The notes beneath the pieces are model-generated. The model made no database searches, had not been told where the DNA came from, and worked only from the letters and a program-made list of their open reading frames with translations. 64,000 bases of DNA from Agromyces kandeliae (GTDB taxonomy: Bacteria > Actinomycetota > Actinomycetes > Actinomycetales > Microbacteriaceae). Below, one piece after another: positions 35,686 to 43,585 of the stretch; position 1 is the first letter of the stretch, and each line of letters opens with the position of its first letter. A program made the position numbers and the translations under genes. The stretch covers positions 124,001-188,000 of the forward strand of contig NZ_WKJD01000009.1 in NCBI RefSeq assembly GCF_009674665.1, given 5' to 3'.

Positions 35686-36705
35686 ATGGTCGGCATCGAA
35701 GAGGTGGCCAAGCTCGCGGGGGTCTCCACCGCGACGGTCTCGCGCGCCCTGAGCGGTCGTGGCCACGTCTCGCCCGCGTCGAAGGCCAAGGTCGTGGATG
35801 CCGCGGCGCAGCTCGGCTACGTCGTCTCGTCCAACGCGTCGAGCCTCGCGTCGGGTCGCACGCGCAACGTGGGCGTCGTGATCCCGTTCCTCAACCGGTG
35901 GTTCTTCGCATCGGTGCTGGAGGGCGCGCAGCAGGCGCTGCTCCGGCACGGCTACGACGTCACGCTGTACAACCTCTCGGGCGACGGCCGCGAGCGCTCG
36001 AGCGTGTTCGAGCACTTCCTGCTCCGCCAGCGCGTCGATGCGGTCGTCGCGGTCTCGCTCGAGCTCACCGAGCACGAGGTCCAGCGGCTGCACGACCTCG
36101 GCAAGCCCCTGGTCGGCGTCGGCGGCCCGATCCCGGGCGTCCGCACGCTCACGATCGACGACGCCGCGGTCGCCCGGCTCGCGACCGAGCACCTCATCGC
36201 CCTCGGGCACCGCCGCATCGCCCATATCGGCGGCGACCTCGAGTTCGACCTCGACTTCCACCTGCCGACGAACCGGCGGCTCGGATACGAGGCCGCGCTG
36301 CGCGACGCGGGCGTCGAGCCCGACCCCCGCATCTTCGCCCCGGCGGACTTCACGATCCAGGGCGGCTACCACGCCGCCAAGCAGCTGCTCGGCGTCCCGC
36401 ACGACCGGCCCACCGCGATCTTCGCCGCGTCCGACGAGATGGCGATCGGCTCGATCCTCGCCGCTCGCGACCTCGGCATGGTCGTGCCGCGCGACGTCTC
36501 GGTGATCGGCATCGACGACTACGACCTGTCGGAGTTCTTCGGCCTCTCCACAGTGGCCCAGTTCCCGCGCGGCCAGGGCGAGAAGGCGGTCGAGATCCTC
36601 ATGGAGCAGCTCGAGCCCGGTCCGGATGCCGCGCCGCCGGCCGCCACGCCCCTCCCGTTCGAGCTCCGCGTGCGCTCCTCCACGGCGGTCCCGCCCGAGC
36701 GCTGA
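35686..36705 (+). CDS. LacI-family regulator, MalR-like
   Basis: This 339-residue LacI regulator opens IEEVAKLAGVSTATVSRALSGRGHVSP, followed by the effector domain (NVGVVIPFLNRWFFASVLEG, GVGGPIPGVRTLTIDD, GHRRIAHIGGDLEFDLDF). The wording of the effector domain is very like actinobacterial MalR/AglR regulators that answer to maltose-type sugars. The ATG follows AGGAA. No sugar gene is immediately adjacent. It may act in trans on the two LacI-type boxes at the mal locus or on the alpha-galactosidase operon; both are inferences. Confidence 0.88.
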   Translation: MVGIEEVAKLAGVSTATVSRALSGRGHVSPASKAKVVDAAAQLGYVVSSNASSLASGRTRNVGVVIPFLNRWFFASVLEGAQQALLRHGYDVTLYNLSGDGRERSSVFEHFLLRQRVDAVVAVSLELTEHEVQRLHDLGKPLVGVGGPIPGVRTLTIDDAAVARLATEHLIALGHRRIAHIGGDLEFDLDFHLPTNRRLGYEAALRDAGVEPDPRIFAPADFTIQGGYHAAKQLLGVPHDRPTAIFAASDEMAIGSILAARDLGMVVPRDVSVIGIDDYDLSEFFGLSTVAQFPRGQGEKAVEILMEQLEPGPDAAPPAATPLPFELRVRSSTAVPPER

Positions 36706-36733
36706 CGGCTCGGGTCGCACACATTCACGGGCG

Positions 36734-36780
36734 GTTTCCGGGCTGGAGTACGCCCGGAGCCCGAACTCCACCCGAGAATC
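36734..36780. repeat. Family B palindromic repeat, copy 3 (orphan)
   Basis: GTTTCCGGGCTGGAGT and ACTCCACCCGAGAATC form an imperfect 16-bp inverted repeat. GGAGTACGCC and the flanking GACTCGAATCGCGAGC match copy B1 at 45474. It lies between convergent LacI and ROK genes and could double as a terminator. Confidence 0.55.
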
Positions 36781-36845
36781 GGGACTCGAATCGCGAGCAC
36801 GCGCGGGCGGGGCGGGTGAACGCGGGGCGCCGGGCGACGGACGCG

Positions 36846-37991
36846 TCAGGCGGAGAGACGGAGCCGGCCGAGCGAGCCCTGGATGGCGACCGCGGCTGCG
36901 CCGCGGGCCCACGACCCGAACCCGGCCGAATCCACGTGGACCTCGACCGGGGTCGCCTCGGGGTCGCGGTCTGCGGCGAGCGCGGCGAGCGCCGTCTCCC
37001 CGGCGACCCGCCAGAGCCCGACACCCTCGCCCGAGAGCACGATCGCCTCGACCATCGTGAGATTCGCGATGTACCCCATCATGCGGCCGAGGGCGCGGCC
37101 TGCGGCATCCGTCACCGATCGGGCCGCCGGGTGGCCCGCCGCGGCCAGGTCGAGCACCTCGTCGTAGGCGACCTCGCGCCCGAGCGCGATGCCGACCTGC
37201 GCGCAGATGCTCGGGATCGACAGCATCGCCGTCGAGCAGCCGCGATGTCCGTCGAGGCAGAGCGGACCGTTCGGGTCGAGCGGCAGGTGCCCGCCGAGGC
37301 CGAGGCCGGTGTCGGGGGTGGTGACGACGCGGTCGTGCATCACGAGGCCGTAGCCGACGCCGGCGCCGACGGTGACGACCGCGAACGCGTCGTGCGCGCG
37401 GGCGGGTCCGAACCACTGCTCGGCGGTCGTCAGCGCGGTCACGTCGTTCTCGATGTCGATCGGCAGGCCGAGCCTCGCCTCGAGCAGGTCGGCGAGGGCG
37501 ACGTCGCGCCAGCCGAGGAACGGCGCACGGGTCACGACGCGCTGACCGGCGACGTTGCCGCCGACGCTGAGTCCGACACCGCCGACGGCTCCGGCTCCGG
37601 CGACACCGCGCAGCCCGTCGACGAGTCGCGAGATCGCCTCGACCACCCGGTCGACGTCGTGGCCGTCGAGCGGCTGCTCGGCCTGCGCGAGCGAGCTCGC
37701 GCGGAGGTCGGTGAGCACGCCGTGCGCCGCCTCGCCCGTGAGCTTGATCCCGATGAACCGCTGGGCATCGACCCGTACGTCGAGCGGCCTGGCGGGCCTG
37801 CCCGTGGCGCCCTGCACGGCCTCGGCGGCCTCGACGAACAGCCCGCGGTCGAGGAACGGCTTCGACAGCCGGGTGAGGCTCGCCGGCGAGAGTCCGAGCC
37901 GGCGGCCGAGGTCGGCGCGGGAGATCGGGCCGTGGATGAGCACCTCGCGGGCGAGTTCGCGGGCGGAATCGCCGAGTTCCAGTTGGGTCAC
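36846..37991 (-). CDS. ROK-family transcriptional repressor
   Basis: This 381-residue protein has an N-terminal winged helix (ISRADLGRRLGLSPASLTRLSKPFLDRGL) and a ROK sugar-kinase-like domain with VGLSVGGN and HLPLDPNGPLCLDGHRGCST. The latter covers the family zinc-binding region, here reading CLDGHRGC. It is divergent from the alpha-galactosidase gene and a 25-bp palindrome lies between them, so it is the likely repressor of that operon, releasing on a galactoside or derived sugar. The glucokinase ATP-site motif is weak, so it is probably not a kinase. Confidence 0.87.
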   Translation of the reverse strand: MTQLELGDSARELAREVLIHGPISRADLGRRLGLSPASLTRLSKPFLDRGLFVEAAEAVQGATGRPARPLDVRVDAQRFIGIKLTGEAAHGVLTDLRASSLAQAEQPLDGHDVDRVVEAISRLVDGLRGVAGAGAVGGVGLSVGGNVAGQRVVTRAPFLGWRDVALADLLEARLGLPIDIENDVTALTTAEQWFGPARAHDAFAVVTVGAGVGYGLVMHDRVVTTPDTGLGLGGHLPLDPNGPLCLDGHRGCSTAMLSIPSICAQVGIALGREVAYDEVLDLAAAGHPAARSVTDAAGRALGRMMGYIANLTMVEAIVLSGEGVGLWRVAGETALAALAADRDPEATPVEVHVDSAGFGSWARGAAAVAIQGSLGRLRLSA

Positions 37992-38081
37992 GCCGCCTCC
38001 TCACCGCGTTTCCTTCCATCATGGCATGAACCGACGTGTTCCACGGAGCGAAAAGCCAGAACGAAGTGAGTATTGACACTC

Positions 38082-38106
38082 CGTTATTTCTGTCGTAGAA
38101 ATAACG
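38082..38106. promoter_or_regulatory. Perfect ROK-type operator overlapping alpha-galactosidase promoter
   Basis: CGTTATTTCT-GTCGT-AGAAATAACG is a perfect 10-5-10 inverted repeat, AT-rich in a GC-rich genome. TTGACA lies just upstream at 38073-38078, and TAGAAA at 38096-38101, 17 bp further, is the -10 candidate inside the right arm. The repeat ends one base before the ATG, so a bound repressor would cover the -10 box and start. Confidence 0.75.
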
Positions 38107-38107
38107 C

Positions 38108-40303
38108 ATGCTCCGATCAGCGCCGATCCACCTCCGCAACGGCGGCACCAGCGTGGTGCTCGACCCAGCCCGTTCGGCGCTGCCCACGATCGTGCACTGG
38201 GGTGCCGACCTCGGCGCCGCCTCGACCGACGACCTCGCCGCGATGGCGCTCGCGGCGTTGCCCCAGCGCGTCTCCGGCGGACTCGACCACCCCGCCCCGC
38301 TCACCGTGATCCCCCAGGAATCCTCGGGCTGGCTCGGCACCCCCGGGCTCGCCGGCCACCGAGGCGGCCGCGTGTTCTCGACGAAGCTGGTCACCGAGGC
38401 CATCGAGGTCGACGGTGCGTCAGCCGAGATCCGAGCGACGGATGCCTCGGCCGGCCTCGCCGCGACGGTCGAGATGCACGTGACCGACGCCGGACTCCTC
38501 CGCCAGCGCATCACGCTCGAGAACCTCGCACCCGAGGCCTACGCGCTCACCGCGCTCACTCCGACCTTCCCCGTCCCGCTCGACGCGGACGAACTCCTCG
38601 ACACGACCGGCAGGCACCTCCGCGAGCGCAGCCCGCAGCGTCACGCCTTCACCATCGGCACGCACCTCCGCGAGAGCCGGCGCGGCCGACCCGGAGCGGA
38701 CGCCAGCCTCCTGCTCGCCGCCGGTCGCACCGGCTTCGGCTTCGAGCGCGGCCTCGTGTTCGCCGTGCACACGGCCTGGAGCGGCAACCACCGCCTGCTC
38801 GCCGAGCGCACGCCGACCGGCGAGGCGTTCCTCGCCGCGGGCGAGTTGCTCGTGCCGGGCGAGATCGAACTCGCCGAGGGCGAGTCCTACACGACGCCGT
38901 GGGCGATCGGCTCGTGGGGCGACGGCCTCAACGAGCTGTCGAAGCGATTCCACGACGAGCTCCGCGCCCGGCCGCAGCATCCGCGCCGCCCCCGCCCGGT
39001 CACGCTCAACACGTGGGAGGCCGTCTACTTCGACCACGACCTCGACACGCTGAGCGCCCTCGCCGACCGGGCGGCGAGGGTCGGCGTCGAGCGGTTCGTG
39101 CTCGACGACGGCTGGTTCCGGGGGCGCCGCGACGACACCGCGGGGCTCGGCGACTGGTGCGTCGACGCCGACGTCTGGCCCGACGGGCTCGGGCCGCTCA
39201 TCGACCGCGTCCGCGGGCTCGGCATGGAGTTCGGCCTCTGGGTCGAGCCCGAGATGGTCAACCTCGACAGCGACCTGGCCCGCGAGCACCCCGACTGGAT
39301 CCTCCGCGGCCGCGACGAGCTCCCCGTGCCCGCGCGGCAGCAGCACGTCCTCGACCTCGCCAACCCCGAGGCATGGCAGTACCTCCTCGATCGGCTCGAC
39401 GCGCTGCTCGCCGAGTACGACATCGCCTACCTCAAGTGGGACCACAACCGCGACCTGCTCGAGGCCGGCGCCGCCGACACCGGCCGCCCGCGCGTGCACG
39501 AGAACGTGCTCGCGCTCTACCGCCTGCTCGCGGCCCTCAAGCGCCGCCACCCGGGGCTCGAGATCGAGTCGTGCGCGTCGGGCGGCGCGCGCGTCGACCT
39601 CGGGATCCTCGAGCACACCGACCGGATCTGGACCTCCGACACGCTCGACCCGATCGAGCGCCTGCAGATCCAGAAGTACACCGGGCTGCTCGTGCCCGCC
39701 GAGATGATGGGCGCGCACCTCACGAGCCCCGACGTCCACTCGACCGGGCGCTCGGTGAGCCTCGGCCTCAGCGCGGGCGTCGCACTGCTCGGGCACCTCG
39801 GCATCGAGTGGAACCTCACCGACCTCGACGACGACGGCCTCGACGCCGTCGCGGCGTGGGTCGCGCACCACACGCGCCACCGCGACCTGATCCACTCCGG
39901 TGCGCTCGTCCACGGCGACACGACGGATGCCGCGACCGACGTCCGCGGCGTGGTCGCGCGCGACGGAGCATCCGCCATCTTCACGTTCACGCAGGTGACC
40001 ACCGGCGTGACCCACCCGCCCGGCCGCTTCACGCTGCCCGGCCTCGACCCCGACCGCCGCTACACCGTGCGCGTCGCCGCCGGCAGCCCGGACGACGGTC
40101 CCGGCCAGTCCCCGCTGCCCTGGGCCGAGCATCCGACCACGCTGACCGGTCGCCAGCTCGGCACCGTGGGCCTCCAGGCCCCGGTGCTCTTCCCCGCGCA
40201 GCTCGTGCTGCTCGAACTCACCCCGCCCGACCGCACCGACCCGACACCCGCACCGCACGGACCGACCGAACCGACCACCTCGCGCAAGGAGGCGCTGACA
40301 TGA
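38108..40303 (+). CDS. GH36 alpha-galactosidase
   Basis: This 731-residue cytoplasmic enzyme has a beta-rich N-terminal domain and a (beta/alpha)8 barrel. The catalytic nucleophile is Asp445 in YLKWDHNRD and the acid/base is Asp511 in WTSDTLD. WEAVYFDHD, FVLDDGWF and CASGGARVDLG are family motifs. It removes galactose from raffinose-family oligosaccharides or melibiose. There is no Shine-Dalgarno site and the ATG is 6 nt after the -10 candidate, so translation is probably leaderless. The stop overlaps the next gene (ATGA). Confidence 0.93.
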   Translation: MLRSAPIHLRNGGTSVVLDPARSALPTIVHWGADLGAASTDDLAAMALAALPQRVSGGLDHPAPLTVIPQESSGWLGTPGLAGHRGGRVFSTKLVTEAIEVDGASAEIRATDASAGLAATVEMHVTDAGLLRQRITLENLAPEAYALTALTPTFPVPLDADELLDTTGRHLRERSPQRHAFTIGTHLRESRRGRPGADASLLLAAGRTGFGFERGLVFAVHTAWSGNHRLLAERTPTGEAFLAAGELLVPGEIELAEGESYTTPWAIGSWGDGLNELSKRFHDELRARPQHPRRPRPVTLNTWEAVYFDHDLDTLSALADRAARVGVERFVLDDGWFRGRRDDTAGLGDWCVDADVWPDGLGPLIDRVRGLGMEFGLWVEPEMVNLDSDLAREHPDWILRGRDELPVPARQQHVLDLANPEAWQYLLDRLDALLAEYDIAYLKWDHNRDLLEAGAADTGRPRVHENVLALYRLLAALKRRHPGLEIESCASGGARVDLGILEHTDRIWTSDTLDPIERLQIQKYTGLLVPAEMMGAHLTSPDVHSTGRSVSLGLSAGVALLGHLGIEWNLTDLDDDGLDAVAAWVAHHTRHRDLIHSGALVHGDTTDAATDVRGVVARDGASAIFTFTQVTTGVTHPPGRFTLPGLDPDRRYTVRVAAGSPDDGPGQSPLPWAEHPTTLTGRQLGTVGLQAPVLFPAQLVLLELTPPDRTDPTPAPHGPTEPTTSRKEALT

Positions 40304-41625
40304 CCGACCACCCCACCCGCCGGCAGCCGCATCGGAGACGACGCCCACGCCGACGCGCAGCGCTCGCCGCGGCATCCGTCGTCGCGACCGTCGCCGTGAG
40401 CCTCGGGCTCGTCGGATGCGCGAGCCCCGGCGACGACCGCGTGAAGCTCGACTTCTTCCAGTTCAAGGGCGAGGCCCTCGAGGACTTCGAGCAGATCATC
40501 GCCGACTTCGAGGCCGAGAACCCCGACATCGACGTCGTGCAGAACCAGGTCGCCGACGCCGACACGCTGATCCGCACCCTGCTCGTGAAGGACCGCACCC
40601 CCGACGTCATCACCCTCAACGCGAACGGCAACTTCGGCCGACTCGCGCAGGCGGGCGTGTTCCACGACTTCACCGGCGACCCGTTGCTCGACACGATCAA
40701 CCCGGCGGTGCAGCAGATCCTCGCCGACCTCGGCACGTACGACGACGAGGTGAACGGGCTCGGCTACGTGAACAACGCCAACGGCATCATCTACAACCGC
40801 GACATCTTCGAGGAGCAGGGCCTCGAGGTGCCCGAGACGTTCGACGAGCTCATCGCGGTGTGCGACCAGCTGCAGGACGCCGGCATCACGCCGTTCTACG
40901 GCACGCTCGCCGACTCGTGGACCGTGCTGCCGTCGTGGAACGCGCTCGGCGCGTACCCCGCGCAGGGCGGGTTCTTCGACGAGATGCGCGCCGAGGGCGA
41001 GGACGTCGGTCCCGACTCGCCGGTGTCGTTCGAGAAGGACTTCCCGACCGCGATGGAGCAGCAGGCCGAGCTCTACTCCTACGCCCAGGAGGGATACCGC
41101 GGCCGCACGTACGACGACGGCAACGCCGCGTTCGCGAACGGCGATGCGGCGATGCTCATGCAGGGCATCTGGGCCGTCAACCCGATCCAGGGGATCAACC
41201 CCGACGTGAACCTCGGCATCTTCCCGTACCCGGGCACCGACGACCCCGACGACCGCCTTCTCGTCTCCGGCGTCGACGTCGTCGTGACGATGGGCAAGGA
41301 CGGACCGCACCAGGCGGAGGCCCAACGCTTCATCGACTACCTCTTCCGGCCCGACGTCATCGAGGCGTTCGCGGCATCGCAGAACATGGTCCCCTCCGTC
41401 GAGGGCGCCGAGCTCAGCGACTCCGCCGCGATCCAGTCGGTCGCGCCGTGGTTCGAGGACGGCCGCATCACGGGCTTCATCGACCACCAGGTCCCGCCCG
41501 GCATCCCGCTCGATGCCACGGTGCAGGAGGCCCTCTTCACCGGCGACCCGCAGTCCGCGCTCGCCACCCTCGACCGCGAGTGGGCGAAGGTCGCCGCTCG
41601 CACGATCCCCGTGACGGGAGAGTGA
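40300..41625 (+). CDS. Sugar-binding lipoprotein of the alpha-galactoside importer
   Basis: This 441-residue protein has a strongly basic N-terminus (HRRRRPRRR), a hydrophobic stretch and a lipobox LVGC near residue 40. The mature part opens VKLDFFQFKGEALEDFEQI. It belongs to family-1 solute-binding proteins, and from the linked GH36 and GH13 genes it probably binds raffinose, melibiose or similar. AAGGAGG lies in the end of the GH36 gene, and the 4-base overlap implies coupled translation. Confidence 0.9.
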   Translation: MTDHPTRRQPHRRRRPRRRAALAAASVVATVAVSLGLVGCASPGDDRVKLDFFQFKGEALEDFEQIIADFEAENPDIDVVQNQVADADTLIRTLLVKDRTPDVITLNANGNFGRLAQAGVFHDFTGDPLLDTINPAVQQILADLGTYDDEVNGLGYVNNANGIIYNRDIFEEQGLEVPETFDELIAVCDQLQDAGITPFYGTLADSWTVLPSWNALGAYPAQGGFFDEMRAEGEDVGPDSPVSFEKDFPTAMEQQAELYSYAQEGYRGRTYDDGNAAFANGDAAMLMQGIWAVNPIQGINPDVNLGIFPYPGTDDPDDRLLVSGVDVVVTMGKDGPHQAEAQRFIDYLFRPDVIEAFAASQNMVPSVEGAELSDSAAIQSVAPWFEDGRITGFIDHQVPPGIPLDATVQEALFTGDPQSALATLDREWAKVAARTIPVTGE

Positions 41626-41627
41626 CC

Positions 41628-42566
41628 ATGTCCACGCTGACCCAAGCGGTGCGCACGTCCTCGACGGGCGGCACCAAGCGACGGCGGGCCACGCGCACGC
41701 GCGTCGAGACCCGCCGCGCGATGCCCGCGTTCTACTGGATGGTGTGGCCCGCCGTGATCGCGTTCGCCGCGTTCCACACCCTGCCGGTGCTGATCGGGAT
41801 CTTCTTCAGCTTCACGAACTACGCGGGCTACGGCGCGTGGAACTTCGTGGGCCTGTCGAACTACGCCAACCTGTTCCGCGACGACCGCGTGCTCGCGGCG
41901 TACGGGTTCTCGTTCCTGTTCGCGATCGTCGCGACGATCCTCACGAACGTGATCTCGCTCGCGATCGCGCTCGGCTTGAACTCGAAGATCATCGGGCGGA
42001 ACTTCTTCCGCGGCGTGTACTTCGTGCCCTACGTGCTCGCGATCCTGGTGATCGGCTACGTGTTCCAGTTCTTCTTCTCGAACTCGCTGCCGAAGATCCT
42101 CTCGGGCATCCCGCTGTTCCGCGACAACATCCTCACGAGCCCCGACTGGGCCTGGACCGCGATCGTCGTGCTCGCCGTGTGGCAGGCCTGCGCGTTCGCG
42201 ATCATCATCTACCTCTCGGGGCTCCAGACCATCCCCGGCGAGCTCTACGAGGCCGCGTCGCTCGACGGCGCGGGCGCATGGCGCCAGTTCCGGTCGATCA
42301 CGTTCCCGCTCATCGGGGCGTTCTTCACGATCAACGTCGTGCTGAGCCTCAAGGGCTTCCTCCAGGTGTTCGACCCGATCGTCTCGCTCACCAACGGCGG
42401 GCCGGGCACGTCCACCGAGTCGGTGACGCTGCTCATCTTCCGGGGCGGCTTCTCGGGCGGCGAGTTCGCCTACCAGACGGCGAACGCGGTGATCTTCTTC
42501 ATCGTGATCACGGTCGTCTCGCTCTTCCAATTCCGGGTCCTTCAGCGCAGAGAGGCCGATTTCTGA
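41628..42566 (+). CDS. CUT1 permease (MalF type), alpha-galactoside importer
   Basis: This 312-residue permease has a basic Arg/Thr-rich cytoplasmic N-terminus of about 35 residues and six helices. The EAA motif is LYEAASLDGAGAWRQFRSI, and NGGPGTST precedes the last helix. It starts two bases after the binding-protein stop and overlaps the next permease by one base. Confidence 0.9.
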   Translation: MSTLTQAVRTSSTGGTKRRRATRTRVETRRAMPAFYWMVWPAVIAFAAFHTLPVLIGIFFSFTNYAGYGAWNFVGLSNYANLFRDDRVLAAYGFSFLFAIVATILTNVISLAIALGLNSKIIGRNFFRGVYFVPYVLAILVIGYVFQFFFSNSLPKILSGIPLFRDNILTSPDWAWTAIVVLAVWQACAFAIIIYLSGLQTIPGELYEAASLDGAGAWRQFRSITFPLIGAFFTINVVLSLKGFLQVFDPIVSLTNGGPGTSTESVTLLIFRGGFSGGEFAYQTANAVIFFIVITVVSLFQFRVLQRREADF

Positions 42567-43501
42567 TGACCACCGCAACCACCACGCTCGCCCAGGCCGA
42601 GGAGGCCCTGCCCACGGGCAGCACCGACGCCGTCGGCGGCGGGCGTCGCCCCCGGCGACGTCGCGCCGGCGAGGACGACGACACGCGCCGCATCAACTGG
42701 TGGGCCACCGCGCTCATCGCGGTCTGCTCGCTCACCGTGCTCGTCCCGCTCTACCTCGCGGTCGTCGTGGCCCTGAAGACACCCGACCAGCTGGTGTCGG
42801 GCACGGGCTTCGAGTGGCCGAACCCGGTGAACTGGGGCAACTTCGCGGAGGCGTGGGAGCGCACGAGCTTCCCGCAGGCGCTCGCGAACACCGCGCTCAT
42901 CACGGTCGGCTCGGTCGTGTTCACGTTGCTGACGAGCTCGATCGTCGCGTACGCACTGGCCCGCAACATCCATCGGCCCTTCTTCAAGGGCGTGTTCTTC
43001 TACCTGCTCGCCGCGCTGTTCATTCCGTTCCCGATCATCATGCTTCCGCTCGTGAAGCAGACCGCGATCCTCGGCCTCGACAACCAGGCCGGCATGATCG
43101 TGCTCTACACGATCTACGGGCTCTCGCTGAACGTCTTCATCTACACCGCCTACATCCGCTCGATCCCGATCGAGCTCGAGGAGGCGGCGCGCGTCGACGG
43201 CGCCTCGACGTGGCGGGTGTTCTGGCAGGTGATCTTCCCGCTGCTGACGCCCATGAACGCGACGGTCGGCATCCTCACGTGCGTCTGGGCGTGGAACGAC
43301 TTCATCATGCCGCTGGTCGTGCTGACCGACCCCGCCGCGCGGACGCTGCCGCTCGCGCAGTACGTGTTCCAGGGGCAGTTCAACACCGACTACACGGTGG
43401 CATTCGCGTCGTACCTCATGGCGATGGCGCCGCTGCTGATCGTGTACGTCTTCAGCCAGCGTTGGGTGATCTCGGGCGTGACCCGAGGCTCCATCAAGTA
43501 A
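42566..43501 (+). CDS. CUT1 permease (MalG type), alpha-galactoside importer
   Basis: This 311-residue permease has six predicted helices, the EAA motif LEEAARVDGASTWRVFWQV and the C-terminus ISGVTRGSIK. The ATG overlaps the upstream TGA (TGATG). A 40-residue charged cytoplasmic N-terminus precedes the first helix. As in the other two importers here, no ATPase gene follows. Confidence 0.9.
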   Translation: MTTATTTLAQAEEALPTGSTDAVGGGRRPRRRRAGEDDDTRRINWWATALIAVCSLTVLVPLYLAVVVALKTPDQLVSGTGFEWPNPVNWGNFAEAWERTSFPQALANTALITVGSVVFTLLTSSIVAYALARNIHRPFFKGVFFYLLAALFIPFPIIMLPLVKQTAILGLDNQAGMIVLYTIYGLSLNVFIYTAYIRSIPIELEEAARVDGASTWRVFWQVIFPLLTPMNATVGILTCVWAWNDFIMPLVVLTDPAARTLPLAQYVFQGQFNTDYTVAFASYLMAMAPLLIVYVFSQRWVISGVTRGSIK

Positions 43502-43507
43502 CCTGCG

Positions 43508-43557
43508 CGGATGCCGCGGGGCGGGCCTCTCGTGCAGGCCCCGCCCCGCGGCATCCG
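43508..43557 (+). terminator. Strong hairpin between permease and GH13 genes
   Basis: CGGATGCCGCGGGGCGGGCC pairs with the complementary 22 bases (one bulged G) around a 7-nt loop, 7 nt after the permease stop. There is no T-tract. It would partly separate the importer message from the GH13 gene. Both arms carry GGATGCC. Confidence 0.7.
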
Positions 43558-43585
43558 TTCGACCGCATCGAAAGGAACCATCCCG

